64,000 nucleotides of DNA, taken from positions 1 to 64,000 of the forward strand of contig NZ_SSNY01000002.1 in NCBI RefSeq assembly GCF_004801285.1, given 5' to 3'. The notes under the pieces were generated by a model, which saw only the letters and a list, made by a program, of their open reading frames with translations, ran no database searches and was not told the origin of the DNA. Both the position numbers and the translations under genes were made by a program. Positions 53,822-62,820 of this stretch are shown here, one piece after another. How positions within the stretch are numbered: position 1 is the first letter of the stretch; every line of letters starts with the position of its first letter. Source of the DNA: Ollibium composti (GTDB taxonomy: Bacteria; Pseudomonadota; Alphaproteobacteria; Rhizobiales; Rhizobiaceae).

Positions 53822-53835
53822 ATCTGTATACGGAT
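53822..53835. promoter_or_regulatory. Upstream GTATAC site before the second GntR gene
   Basis: ATCTGTATACGGAT is a perfect palindrome except at its central symmetry partners (ATC-TGTATACG-GAT) and lies 140 bases upstream of the GntR gene at 53976, directly after the flavin reductase stop. Confidence 0.45.
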
Positions 53836-53950
53836 ATAAGGAAGAGAGATCGCCGCTTTCCTTGATTTTGCCAGCAGGACCGCCGAAATTTTAGCCGCCT
53901 CGTGCGAATCCTGTATGGATGCGCTATTGGTCCTTGGATGCGAGACCTAA

Positions 53951-53966
53951 TTTCGTATACTGAAGT
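53951..53966. promoter_or_regulatory. Proximal GTATAC site before the second GntR gene
   Basis: TTTCGTATACTGAAGT, with GTATAC at 53955-53960, lies 10-25 bases upstream of the GntR start codon, where binding would block initiation. It shares GTATACTGA with the site at 41990. Confidence 0.5.
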
Positions 53967-53975
53967 CAGATTTAT

Positions 53976-54710
53976 ATGGGCTGGACGATGAGAACCGATT
54001 CGACCCTTTCCCCCACCGTGGACCGCTCGGAAAGCCTGCGCCACCAGATCTACAACGACCTGCGCGAGAAGCTCAGGCACGGCCAGATCGGTCCCGACGA
54101 CCGGCTGATCGACGTCAAGATCGCCAAGTCGCTCGGCATATCGCGCATGCCGGTGCGCGAGGCGCTGCTGCAACTCATCAGCGAGGGCCATCTGGTCGGC
54201 ACCACGCGCGGCTTCGCCATCCCGCAACTGACCCCTCAGGACATCCGCGACATCTTCGAAGTCCGCAAGCTGCTGGAGCCGCGGGCAGCCGCCAGTGCCG
54301 CGCGCGACATCGATGCCGAGGGTCTGGCTGCGCTGCGCGAGGCGCTTGATCGCGCCGTCGCCGCCGTCGCCAACAGCGACGTCGAGGAACTGGTTGCCGC
54401 CAACGTCGTCTTTCGCCGGACCTGGCTCGACGCCAACCGCAACAGGCGGCTGGCCGAGACGATCTCGCGCTTCGCCGACCAGGCCCACATCGTGCGCGAC
54501 GAGACGCTCATGGATGCGGACACGCGCGTGATCGTCCGCGACGGGCTGGCCGGCCTCTACGATGCCTTTAGCCGGCGCGACGCGCTTGCCGCGCAGGATC
54601 GCATGGCTGCCTTCATCGGCGAGGCCGAGAAAAGCTATTTCCACAGCCTGGAAGCCAAGGTGGGGGATAGCGGGGCGGGCGATGACGAAGCCGGCTCCGG
54701 AAAATCGTAG
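53976..54710 (+). CDS. GntR family regulator (FCD/FadR subfamily), second copy
   Basis: A 244-residue regulator (ATG at 53988 is an alternative start). Winged helix: RHQIYNDLREKLRHGQIGPD, KSLGISRMPVREALLQLISE, then the FCD domain (DIRDIFEVRKLLEPRAAASA, FRRTWLDANRNRRLAETISR). It shares the fold but little sequence with the regulator at 51035. It precedes an HpcH/HpaI aldolase gene by 23 bases. The GTATAC site in its promoter suggests self-control or cross-control with the other regulator. Confidence 0.9.
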   Translation: MGWTMRTDSTLSPTVDRSESLRHQIYNDLREKLRHGQIGPDDRLIDVKIAKSLGISRMPVREALLQLISEGHLVGTTRGFAIPQLTPQDIRDIFEVRKLLEPRAAASAARDIDAEGLAALREALDRAVAAVANSDVEELVAANVVFRRTWLDANRNRRLAETISRFADQAHIVRDETLMDADTRVIVRDGLAGLYDAFSRRDALAAQDRMAAFIGEAEKSYFHSLEAKVGDSGAGDDEAGSGKS

Positions 54711-54733
54711 ATGAACGAGGAAAGAACTCCCCG

Positions 54734-55498
54734 ATGATGAAACTGGATGGCCCATTCCTGCGCGAGCGCCTGCGCGAGGGCGGCGGGCTGGGTGTCTTCT
54801 GGTCTGTCCTCGGCTCGTCGGCGCTGGTCGAGGTGGCGGTCGAGGCCGCGCCCGATGCCGTCGTCCTCGACGCCCAGCACGGATTGTGGAGCCGCCAGGC
54901 GATCGAGCATGTCGTCGGCACGGTCGGCTGGAAGAAGCCCGTGCTGGTGCGCACGGTGGATGGCACGTCGCGGTCGCTGGGCGAAGCGCTCGACGCCGGC
55001 GCCGAAGGCGTCATCGCGCCGCTGGTCGAAACCGCCGGGCAGGCGGCGGCGATCGTGGCGGCGGCCCGCTTTCCGCCCGAGGGCGAGCGCTCGGGCGGCG
55101 GCGTGCGGCCGCTGAAGGGGAATTTCTCGGCTTACTATGAACAGGCCCGCAGCCGCACCGTCGTCGGCGTCATGATCGAGACGGTACGCGGGCTGGAGAA
55201 CGCTGCCGAGATCGCCGCCGTGCCCGGACTGGATTTCGTCCTCGTGGGCACCGGCGACCTTGCGCTCTCGCTCGGCATTGCGCCTTCCGATCCGAAGCAT
55301 GAGGCGGCCTGCCGTGCCGTCTTCGACGCCTGCAGGAAGGCGGCGACGCCCTGCGCGATCTTCACGCCGAATGCGACGGAGGCGGCGCGCCGCGTGACGC
55401 AAGGCTATGCGCTGACCGTCGCCGCCAACGACATCGACCTCGTCGGCGCCGGCTTGTCCGCCGCGATGGCCCGGTTCCGCGAGCCACGGTCCGCCTGA
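54734..55498 (+). CDS. HpcH/HpaI family aldolase
   Basis: A 254-residue class II aldolase family protein. It has the metal-site motif DAVVLDAQHGLWSRQAIEHV (Glu/Asp replaced patterns near LDAQHG), AGAEGVIAPLVETAGQAAAI, and GVMIETVRGLENAAEIAAVP (metal Glu), then FVLVGTGDLALSLG. These enzymes split or join 4-hydroxy-2-oxo acids, as at the end of aromatic meta-cleavage. It is co-directional with the second GntR gene. The substrate is unknown. The next gene is convergent. Confidence 0.9.
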   Translation: MMKLDGPFLRERLREGGGLGVFWSVLGSSALVEVAVEAAPDAVVLDAQHGLWSRQAIEHVVGTVGWKKPVLVRTVDGTSRSLGEALDAGAEGVIAPLVETAGQAAAIVAAARFPPEGERSGGGVRPLKGNFSAYYEQARSRTVVGVMIETVRGLENAAEIAAVPGLDFVLVGTGDLALSLGIAPSDPKHEAACRAVFDACRKAATPCAIFTPNATEAARRVTQGYALTVAANDIDLVGAGLSAAMARFREPRSA

Positions 55499-55521
55499 TG
55501 CTGCTGCGTGTTTGACCGGGA

Positions 55522-58272
55522 TCAGCCAGCAGGAACCCGAACGCGCCCGGCAGCCGTCGCCTTGGTGTGGGCGGCCTTCAGCCGGACCTTGAAGACGGCG
55601 CCGCCGTCGCGGCCACCCTCCACCCAGATGCGGCCGCCATGCTGCGCCACGATGCGCTGCGAGATGGCGAGGCCGAGGCCGGCGCCCTGCGGCTTGTCGC
55701 TCATCGTGTCGCCGAGCTGGCGGAAGCGCTCGAACACCACCTCCCGGTCCTCCGTGCGGATACCGGGCCCGTTGTCGGTCACCGAGAGCTCCAGGTGCTC
55801 GCCGGCCCGCCGCAGCGCGAGCAGCGCCTTGCCGCGACCGGGCGGCGAGAATTTGGCGGCGTTGCCGAGCAGGTTGATGACCACTTGTACCAGCCGGTCG
55901 TGGTCGCCGACGACGAAAGCGGGATCGGCGTCGATCTTGATGGCGAGCCTGACGCGGCTTTGGGCGAAGACCTGTTGCATGGAGGCGGCGGATTCACGCA
56001 CCACGGCGGCCAGGTCGACGGAGGCCTTGTCGGCCGGCATCGATCCTGTCGCCTCGATCTTCGATAGGTCGAGCAACTGGTTGATCAGCCGCGTCAGCCG
56101 CTCGGATTCGGTGACGACGATGCGCAGGAAATCCAGCCGCTCGTCCGTCGGCAGGTCCGGATTGTCGCGCAGGATCTCCGAGAAGGCGCGGATCGACGCC
56201 AGGGGCGTCCTCAGTTCGTGATTGACGGTGACGACGAAGTCGTCCTTGAGCCGGTCGAGCACCTGCAGCCGCGCGTTGGCGGCCTTCAGTTCCGTCGTCG
56301 CCGCCTCCAGCGCCTGCGATTTCTCCTCCAGCTGCCGGTTGGCCTCGATGACGCGCGACGTCTCGTCGAGGATGCGCATCATCTCGTCGACGCCGAGCGA
56401 TTCCTCCTCGACGATGGAGCCGACCAGCACGCGCGCCGAAGCCGCGCCGATCACGCCGGCCAGCAGCCTTTCGTAGAACAGCACAGTTTCGGCGTCCGCC
56501 TGCACGGCGGTCGCCGGGTCGACGCCGCGCGTGCGGGCGAAGCTGGCGTAGGCGGCCACCGCCTTCTCGCGGCCGAGAAAGCGCGCGGTCAGCGACATCA
56601 GGTCGGGGACCAGCGCCGTGCGCCGCCAGAAGCGGGCTTCCTCGTCGGGATCGGCGACGCCGAGGAACATCGCCGCACGCGCCCGCTCGACCGGGCTCTG
56701 GCGCACGAACAGCGAGACGAAAAAGAAGGCGCCGATATTGGCGAGCATCGTCCAGAAGGTGCTGTGCGTCACCGGGTCCAGTCCCTCCAGCCCGAACAGC
56801 GCATAGGGCTTCAGCAATTCGATGCCGAACAGGCCGTGGGCGATGAATTCCTCGCCCAGTGCGCCCGAGCGCGAAAAGGAGGGGATGAGCAGCGTATAGA
56901 ACCAGACGAGGAAGCCGGTGGTGATGCCGGCGAAGGCGCCGGCCTTGGAGGCGCCGCGCCAGAAAAGGCCGCCGAGGATGGCCGGGGCGAACTGCGCCAC
57001 CGCCACGAACGACATCAGCCCGATCGAGACGAGGGCGAAGGGCGCGCTGTCGTGGCGCATGTAGAAATACCCCAGCGCCATCACCACGACCATCACCAGG
57101 CGCCGCACCCACAAAAGAAGCCGCGTCAGGTCCGGCTTGTTTTCCAGCCCGAGCGAGCGGATGCGCAGCAGCGCCGGCATCACCACGTCGTTGCACACCA
57201 TCAGGCTGAGCGCCGTCGTCTCCACCACCACCATCGAGGCCGAGGCCGACAAGCCGCCGAGGAAGGCGATCAGCGCCAGTTCCGGATGGCCTGCCGCCAG
57301 CGGCAGCGACAGCACCAGGTTGTCGGGGTCGGTGTCGACCGGCAGCATGATGCGCCCGGCGATGGCGATCGGCAGGACGAACAGGTTAATCGCCAGCAGG
57401 TAGAGCGGGAACAGCCACAGGGCCCGGTCGAGATGGCGTTCGTCGGTGTTTTCGACCACCATGACCTGGAACTGGCGCGGCAGGCAGAAGATCGCCGCGA
57501 AAGCCAGAAACGTCATGGCGATCCAGTTGTAGCCGTAGTTGGCGGGAGCCTCCTGGAAGACGGCTTGGATGTCGGGAATGGTCGCGGCCTGCGAGAACAG
57601 GTCGCCGAAGCCGTTGAACAGGCCGTAGCCGACGAACAGGCCGATGGCGGTGAGGCAGACCAGCTTGAGCAGCGATTCCAGCGCCACGGCCACGACCATG
57701 CCGGGATGATGCTCGTCGGGGCTGATGGAGCGGCTACCGAACAGCATGGCGAAGATCGTCAGCACCACCGCCGCCCACAGGGCGCCGTCCGTCAGCATCG
57801 GCTCGCTCGCCGGCTGCGCCGGGCCGAAGCCGGCGCTCAGCGCCGAAAATCCGACGGAGATGGATTTGAGCTGCAGTGCGATATAGGGCACCAGTCCGAT
57901 CACGGTGATGATGGTGACCAGGGCCGCCAGGCCACCGCTCTTGCCGAAGCGGGCGCCGATCAGGTCGGCGATGGAGGTGATGCGGTTGGCGTGGCTGATG
58001 CGCAGCATCCGGCGGATCATGATCGGGCCGAGGCAGAAGGCCAGCGTCGGTCCCAGATAGATCGGCAGGAAATCGAGCCCGGTCTGCGAAGCCTTGCCGA
58101 CGCCGCCGTTGAAGGTCCAGGAACTGCAATAGACCGCCAGCGACAGCGTGTAGACGATGCTCGATCCGGTCAGCCGCGAAACGCGGCCCGAGCCGCGCTC
58201 CACCAGCCAGGCCACGGCGAACAGCAGCAAAAGGTAGGCGACGGCGACCGCGACGAGGATCGACTGGCTCAT
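55522..58272 (-). CDS. Sodium/solute symporter-histidine kinase fusion (CbrA type)
   Basis: A 916-residue membrane sensor. Residues about 1-560 are an SLC5-type symporter with about 13 helices (SSWTFNGGVGKASQTGLDFL; LYLGPTLAFCLGPIMIRRML). A linker with a coiled coil (EANRQLEEKSQALEAATTEL) leads to a histidine kinase: H685 in VNHELRTPLASI, then the ATPase boxes NLLGNAAKFS, DNGPGIRTEDREVVFERF and GLGLAISQRIVAQHGG. It lacks a fused receiver. Its ATG overlaps the small membrane protein gene by four bases. CbrA systems respond to nutrients, and the ligand here is unknown. Confidence 0.9.
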   Translation of the reverse strand: MSQSILVAVAVAYLLLLFAVAWLVERGSGRVSRLTGSSIVYTLSLAVYCSSWTFNGGVGKASQTGLDFLPIYLGPTLAFCLGPIMIRRMLRISHANRITSIADLIGARFGKSGGLAALVTIITVIGLVPYIALQLKSISVGFSALSAGFGPAQPASEPMLTDGALWAAVVLTIFAMLFGSRSISPDEHHPGMVVAVALESLLKLVCLTAIGLFVGYGLFNGFGDLFSQAATIPDIQAVFQEAPANYGYNWIAMTFLAFAAIFCLPRQFQVMVVENTDERHLDRALWLFPLYLLAINLFVLPIAIAGRIMLPVDTDPDNLVLSLPLAAGHPELALIAFLGGLSASASMVVVETTALSLMVCNDVVMPALLRIRSLGLENKPDLTRLLLWVRRLVMVVVMALGYFYMRHDSAPFALVSIGLMSFVAVAQFAPAILGGLFWRGASKAGAFAGITTGFLVWFYTLLIPSFSRSGALGEEFIAHGLFGIELLKPYALFGLEGLDPVTHSTFWTMLANIGAFFFVSLFVRQSPVERARAAMFLGVADPDEEARFWRRTALVPDLMSLTARFLGREKAVAAYASFARTRGVDPATAVQADAETVLFYERLLAGVIGAASARVLVGSIVEEESLGVDEMMRILDETSRVIEANRQLEEKSQALEAATTELKAANARLQVLDRLKDDFVVTVNHELRTPLASIRAFSEILRDNPDLPTDERLDFLRIVVTESERLTRLINQLLDLSKIEATGSMPADKASVDLAAVVRESAASMQQVFAQSRVRLAIKIDADPAFVVGDHDRLVQVVINLLGNAAKFSPPGRGKALLALRRAGEHLELSVTDNGPGIRTEDREVVFERFRQLGDTMSDKPQGAGLGLAISQRIVAQHGGRIWVEGGRDGGAVFKVRLKAAHTKATAAGRVRVPAG

Positions 58273-58499
58273 CGCGAGGCACTGTCCTTGTCGCGCTCGT
58301 TTGCCTGGCCGGGGCTGCCTTCGCTGATCAGGCCGATGACGGCGATGAGCAGGCCCCACACGCCGAAGAGATAGAGGTAGAGCGCCGGCCAGCCGAACAG
58401 CGTGCCGCCGACGAGATTCAGGATGGGGGGATTGAGCAGGATCGTGCCGGCTGCGAACAAACCCACCATGCGGTCCCGTCTTGCCGTTCGACGCAGCAT
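58269..58499 (-). CDS. Small two-helix membrane protein coupled to the CbrA-type kinase
   Basis: A 76-residue protein (66 from an internal Met, MVGLFAAG) with two hydrophobic segments (MVGLFAAGTILLNPPILNLV; YLYLFGVWGLLIAVIGLIS) and a charged tail. Its stop TGA overlaps the kinase ATG, indicating coupled translation. Pseudomonas cbrA is preceded by a small membrane gene, cbrX, and this gene occupies the same place; sequence kinship cannot be judged. It may help the symporter domain fold or signal. Confidence 0.6.
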   Translation of the reverse strand: MLRRTARRDRMVGLFAAGTILLNPPILNLVGGTLFGWPALYLYLFGVWGLLIAVIGLISEGSPGQANERDKDSASR

Positions 58500-58514
58500 C
58501 GGTCCGGGTGCTCC

Positions 58515-58946
58515 CTAGGGATTGGCGATGCCGGCGGCCGCGCGCGCTGCGTGCTGGCGGGTCGCCGGCCGCTCCTGCCCGCACGCCAGCACGGCCCGCA
58601 CGCAGGCGACGACTTCGGCAATCGCGAAGGGCTTGGAGATGTAGGCGTCGGCGCCGAGGTCCATGCCGACACGCTGGTCGGCCTCGCCACCCTTGGCCGT
58701 GAGCATGACGATGCGGATGCCGTCGTAGCGCCGGTCGGCGCGCAGCTTGCGACAGATTTCGTAGCCATTGCCCTTCGGCATCATCAGGTCGAGCAGTATG
58801 ACGTCGGGACGTTCGCCTTCGATTGCGGCCAGCGCCTGCTCGCCGTCGGCCGCTGTGCGCACGTTGTGACCCTCGCGCTGCATCAGGAAACGCAGCGCAC
58901 GCGATATGCTCGCATCGTCGTCGGCAATCAGCACCGAAGCCGCCAT
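58515..58946 (-). CDS. Single-domain response regulator (CheY-like receiver)
   Basis: A 143-residue receiver protein with no output domain. The acidic pocket is ADDDAS at residues 9-12, the phospho-acceptor is D53 in VILLDLMMPKGNG, followed by T/S (MLTAKG) and K105 in ISKPF. A short tail of about 25 residues with alanine and arginine ends it. ATG at 58946 follows CGGGAGGAGG. It leads the group receiver, small membrane protein, CbrA-type kinase. It may carry phosphate to an Hpt such as the one at 59835 or act by protein contact. Confidence 0.9.
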   Translation of the reverse strand: MAASVLIADDDASISRALRFLMQREGHNVRTAADGEQALAAIEGERPDVILLDLMMPKGNGYEICRKLRADRRYDGIRIVMLTAKGGEADQRVGMDLGADAYISKPFAIAEVVACVRAVLACGQERPATRQHAARAAAGIANP

Positions 58947-59071
58947 GTTTCCTCCTCCCGCGGGAGATTTCTCCCTTGTTGGACCGCCGGCGCGGCCAGG
59001 TAAGATTTGTAGACCTCTTGTTTTTGGCTCACAAGCCTCACACAATCACCGTCAGCAAAGGGGCTGACGGC

Positions 59072-59842
59072 ATGGCAAACAGCGCAGCGGTCGCGGATCC
59101 GGCCGAAGGCGCCGCTTTCGGCGACGGCTTTGCCTTGGCCGCCGCCCAGGCGCGTATTCTTGTCGTCGAGGACGATCGCGACGTCGCCGGCCTTGTCGGG
59201 CGCGAACTGCGCGCTCTCGGCCTCACCGTCGACGTCATCGGCTTCGCTGAGGACGCGTTGCTCGCCGCCCGCGACACCGACTATGCGCTGATGGTCGTCG
59301 ACCTCGGCCTGCCGGACCGCGACGGGCTCGACCTTGTGCGCGAGATGCGCAAGCGCGCCATCGCCACACCGATCCTGATGATGACGGCGCGCAGCAAGGT
59401 CGAGGACAAGGTCAGCGGGTTGGCCAGCGGCGCCGACGACTATCTGGTGAAGCCCTTCGCGGTTCCGGAACTGAGGGCGCGCGTCACGGCGCTGCTGCGC
59501 CGCCCCTCCCCGCTGAAGGACAGCCGGCTTACCGTCGCCAACATCGTCGTCGATCGCGATGCGCTGGAGGCCGTCGTCGACGGCGCCAGCGTGCCGCTGA
59601 CGCGCAAGCAGTTCCAGCTGCTCGAGCTTCTCGCCCGCCGCAAGAACCACATGACGCCGAAGCGGATGATCGAGGAGGCGCTTTACGGCTACAACGACGA
59701 GGTGTCCGGCAACGCCATTGAGGCGCATGTCTACAAGCTGCGCCAGACCTTGCGCGCCGCCGGCGCCGAGGCCGAGGTCGAGACGCGCCGGGGTATCGGC
59801 TATCGGCTGGTCGAGCGTCATCGCGCGGCCGCCCATGGCTGA
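59072..59842 (+). CDS. OmpR-family response regulator
   Basis: A 256-residue regulator. Residues about 27-150 are the receiver (ILVVEDDRDVAGLVGRELRA, phospho-acceptor D77 in LMVVDLGLPDRDG, KPFAVPEL). Residues about 160-250 are a winged-helix domain (VPLTRKQFQLLELLARRKNH, EAHVYKLRQTLRAAGAEAEV, RRGIGYRLVERH). It is divergent from the receiver gene at 58946, 125 bases apart, and overlaps the Hpt gene by eight bases. It could be the output of the CbrA-type kinase via the Hpt, although CbrA usually pairs with an NtrC-type regulator. Confidence 0.9.
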   Translation: MANSAAVADPAEGAAFGDGFALAAAQARILVVEDDRDVAGLVGRELRALGLTVDVIGFAEDALLAARDTDYALMVVDLGLPDRDGLDLVREMRKRAIATPILMMTARSKVEDKVSGLASGADDYLVKPFAVPELRARVTALLRRPSPLKDSRLTVANIVVDRDALEAVVDGASVPLTRKQFQLLELLARRKNHMTPKRMIEEALYGYNDEVSGNAIEAHVYKLRQTLRAAGAEAEVETRRGIGYRLVERHRAAAHG

Positions 59843-60188
59843 CGGACCGAGCGCGGCCGATCTTGCCTTACTCGATCCTGACGGCACGTTCGCGCTCCGG
59901 CTGGCCGAGGATCGCGCTACCCTCGCCAGGCTCGCAGGCGTTCTCGATGCGATGGAAACGGCGGGCGGGCAGCCCGACTGCCTCGCGGCCATCGAACTCG
60001 TCGCGCACCGCCTTGCCGGCGCTGCAGGCACGTTCGGCCATGCGGCGGTCAGTTCCGCTGCGCTCGATCTGGAAGACCAAGTCATCGCCTTGCGCAAGGG
60101 CGCCGACAATCGGCCGGCCGTGGCAGGTGGACTGGCCACACTTGTCGGCGCGCTCGATAACGCCATCGGTGCGGGACAGGGCAATTAA
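59835..60188 (+). CDS. Hpt domain phosphotransfer protein
   Basis: A 117-residue helical protein with the Hpt motif VAHRLAGAAGTFGHAAV, phospho-acceptor H58. ATG at 59835 lies inside the end of the response regulator gene (eight-base overlap), so the two are coupled. Hpt proteins relay phosphate between receivers. With the kinase, the free receiver and the OmpR-type regulator around it, a phosphorelay is likely. Confidence 0.82.
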   Translation: MADGPSAADLALLDPDGTFALRLAEDRATLARLAGVLDAMETAGGQPDCLAAIELVAHRLAGAAGTFGHAAVSSAALDLEDQVIALRKGADNRPAVAGGLATLVGALDNAIGAGQGN

Positions 60189-60396
60189 AAAATCAGTTTC
60201 AGATCAGCTTGACGTCAGGTTTTGCTCAGCTTGCTGCCGTTTACTGCAAACCGGATTCGGTGGAGGAGCTGAGCCGGCAGTGTTTTCGCGTTGGGCGCGC
60301 CGTGCGTCCGGGCGCGACTATGGCCGGGCGAATCGTCCTTCCCTGACAATCCCGGGTGTCGGCTGTGTGCCGGTCTGAAAAAAGGGAGGAGAATAT

Positions 60397-61740
60397 ATGT
60401 CTCGTAATCTGAAAAGCGGCTGGACGCGCCGCGAGGCGCTGAGGGCGAGCGCAGGCTTTGCCGGCGCAGCGATGCTGCCAGTCATGCCGACCGTGGTCTG
60501 GGCCGACGACAAGCCGGCGATCGGTACCTGGCCGGCGGGCAGCGAGGGCGATACGGTCAACGTCGCGGCGGCCGTGCCGCTGACGGGCAGCTATGCGGTG
60601 CAGGGTGCTGACGAACTCAAGGGCTGGGAACTGGCCGTCGAGCATATCAACACCGGCCACGAACTGATGAAGGCGATCGCGCCGAAGGTCGACAAGGGCC
60701 TGCTCGGCAAGCAGGTCAAGCTGCTCTCGGCCGACTCGGCCGCCAAGCCCAACAACGCGGTGCAGTCCGAGCAGACCTTCATCAACGACAACAAGATCGT
60801 CATGATGACCGGCTCGACCTCCTCGGCCGTCGCCGTCGCGCTCAACAAGTTCGCGCAGCGCGAGAAGATTCTCTATCTGGCCGGCATTTCCGGTTCCAAC
60901 GACACCACCGGCAAGGACTGCGTGCGCTACGGCTTCCGCCAGAACTTCTTCGGCCAGACCGCCGCCGCCGCGATCGGCCCGGTGCTGCTCAAGCAGTTCG
61001 GTAAGGGCAAGAAGGCGGCGTTCATGACGCCGGACTACACCTACGGCCACACGGTGACCAAGTCGGTCAACGACTACCTGACCGCCAACGGCGGCTGGGA
61101 GATGGTCACCAACCAGGTGTCGCCGCTCGGCACCCAGGACTACAGCCAGTATCTCACCAACATCGCCAATTCCGGCGCCGAGTTCCTCATCAACGTCAAC
61201 TGGGGCCGCGACGCGGTGCTGTCGACGCAGCAGGCCAAGCAGTTCGGCCTCCTGCCCAAGATGACGCTGGTCATCCCCTACCAGATTCCGTTCCTGGCCA
61301 AGGAAGTGGGACCGGACATCACCGAGGGCGTGTTCGCGGCGACCGATTTCTGGTGGACGCAGGAAGACCAGTATCCGCTGGCAAAGCAGTTCGTCGAAGC
61401 CTTCCAGGCCAAGTACGGCTACCGGCCGGAATGGGGCGCCGAGAACAGCTATGTCAGCTTCGCCCACTGGGCGCGCATGGTCTCCGAAGCGGGCAGCTTC
61501 TATCCGCCGGACGTCATCAAGCAGTACGAGAAGGGCGAGACGATTCCCTCGCTGCTCGGCGATGTCCACTACCGGCCCGAAGACCACCAGTGCATCCGCC
61601 CGGTCGTCATCGTCCGCGGCAAGGCCAAGAAGGACATGAAGAACGACGAGGATTTCTGGGAGGTTCTCGAAGTCGTTCCCGGCGAGGGCCTGATGCAGAA
61701 GCCCGACGAGTTCGGTTGCCAGCTCGGCGACTACACCTGA
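60397..61740 (+). CDS. Liv-type ABC transporter binding protein, second system (Tat-like signal)
   Basis: A 447-residue periplasmic binding protein. The start follows AAGGGAGGAG. Its signal (TRREALRASAGFAGAAMLPV) has a twin-arginine pattern. Landmarks are VNVAAAVPLTGSYAVQGADE, ELKGWELAVEHINTGHELMK and MTGSTSSAVAVALNKFAQRE, typical of the Liv/urea/aromatic-acid class. It leads the transporter at 60397-64000, and directly follows the two-component genes. Its substrate is unknown; this subfamily often takes amino acids, amides or aromatic acids. Confidence 0.9.
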   Translation: MSRNLKSGWTRREALRASAGFAGAAMLPVMPTVVWADDKPAIGTWPAGSEGDTVNVAAAVPLTGSYAVQGADELKGWELAVEHINTGHELMKAIAPKVDKGLLGKQVKLLSADSAAKPNNAVQSEQTFINDNKIVMMTGSTSSAVAVALNKFAQREKILYLAGISGSNDTTGKDCVRYGFRQNFFGQTAAAAIGPVLLKQFGKGKKAAFMTPDYTYGHTVTKSVNDYLTANGGWEMVTNQVSPLGTQDYSQYLTNIANSGAEFLINVNWGRDAVLSTQQAKQFGLLPKMTLVIPYQIPFLAKEVGPDITEGVFAATDFWWTQEDQYPLAKQFVEAFQAKYGYRPEWGAENSYVSFAHWARMVSEAGSFYPPDVIKQYEKGETIPSLLGDVHYRPEDHQCIRPVVIVRGKAKKDMKNDEDFWEVLEVVPGEGLMQKPDEFGCQLGDYT

Positions 61741-61885
61741 TCGTCGAAACGTGCCTTCTCCGCGGCCAGCCGCGGAGAAGGGTCTTCCAGGGTCGCGGCC
61801 GGCGCGTGGACGCAGTGCCTCCGCCTCGTCACGGCTCGTCATAGTAAAGTCGCCGGATCGCCGGCCGCCCGCCACACCGGCGGGC

Positions 61886-62809
61886 GTGCCGGCATCCGAC
61901 AGGATCATCATCAATCTTGGAACGGGCAGCGGCGTGATCAACTGGGCCAACTTCATATCGCAATGCTTCAACGGGCTGGTGACCGGCGCGCTTCTGGCCC
62001 TGATCTCTTCCGGCCTGACGATCATCTACGGTACGCTCGGCGTGCTGAACCTCGCCCATGGCGCGATGTTCATGCTGGGCGGCTATGCCGGCTGGGTGAC
62101 CTACACCTACACGGATTCCTTCCTCGCCGCGGTCGTCGCGGGATCGCTGTTCGTCATGCTGGTGGGCGTGGTGATGGAACGGCTCGTCATCCGCCATTTC
62201 TATACGCGGCCGCATGAGGATCAGCTTCTCGTTACCTTCGGTCTCGGCATCGTCTTCGTCGAGACGGTGCGCTTTTTCTTCGGCAGCCTGTCGCAGACAG
62301 TACCGCCGCCCGGCCCGCTGGTCGGCATCACCGACCTCGGCTTCATGATCTATCCCACCTACCGCCTGGCCCTGCTCGGCATCGTCGCGGTGGCGCTGCT
62401 GACGCTCTATTTCGTGCTCTACAGGACGCGCATCGGCATGATCGTGCGCGCCGGCATCGAAGACTCGGTGATGGTCGATTCGCTCGGCATCAACGTCTAC
62501 AAGGTGTTCATGCTGGTGTTCGGCATCGGCGCCATGGCGGCCGGCTTCGCCGGCATCGTCAACGCGCCGGTGGTGTCGATCGCACCCGACGTCGGCGAGG
62601 CGATCCTGGTGCAGACTTTCGTCGTCGTCGTCATCGGTGGTGTCGGTTCCTTCCCAGGCGCCGTCATCGGCGGCCTCATCGCCGGCGAGATCATCTCCAT
62701 CACCACGATGTTCAACCCGGCCTATTCCCAGATCATGCTGTTCGTGGCGATGACGCTGGTGCTGGTGCTTCGCCCGCACGGGCTGCTCGGCCAGGCCGGC
62801 CGCGAGTAA
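61886..62809 (+). CDS. Liv-type ABC transporter permease (LivH), second system
   Basis: An inner-membrane permease of about 307 residues from GTG 61886; a start at GTG 61934 (VINWANFISQ) is at least as likely, and the true start is uncertain. It has LALISSGLTIIYGTLGVLNL, AHGAMFMLGGYAGWV and the ATPase-contact loop VRAGIEDSVMVDSLGINVYK. It is followed by the LivM-LivG fusion gene after 11 bases. Confidence 0.87.
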   Translation: MPASDRIIINLGTGSGVINWANFISQCFNGLVTGALLALISSGLTIIYGTLGVLNLAHGAMFMLGGYAGWVTYTYTDSFLAAVVAGSLFVMLVGVVMERLVIRHFYTRPHEDQLLVTFGLGIVFVETVRFFFGSLSQTVPPPGPLVGITDLGFMIYPTYRLALLGIVAVALLTLYFVLYRTRIGMIVRAGIEDSVMVDSLGINVYKVFMLVFGIGAMAAGFAGIVNAPVVSIAPDVGEAILVQTFVVVVIGGVGSFPGAVIGGLIAGEIISITTMFNPAYSQIMLFVAMTLVLVLRPHGLLGQAGRE

Positions 62810-62820
62810 GGGCGTTCCCC

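Noticed and set aside
56218..58374. Open frame of about 720 codons opposite the CbrA-type kinase
   Set aside because: Composition (Gln/His/Arg/Asp) is that of antisense sequence to transmembrane coding DNA; the sense gene has all kinase motifs.
60205..60240. TTGACGTCAGG palindrome and two CAGCTTG copies before the second Liv binding protein
   Set aside because: The repeats are short and no matching copy was found elsewhere in the window; a promoter is likely nearby but the elements cannot be assigned.
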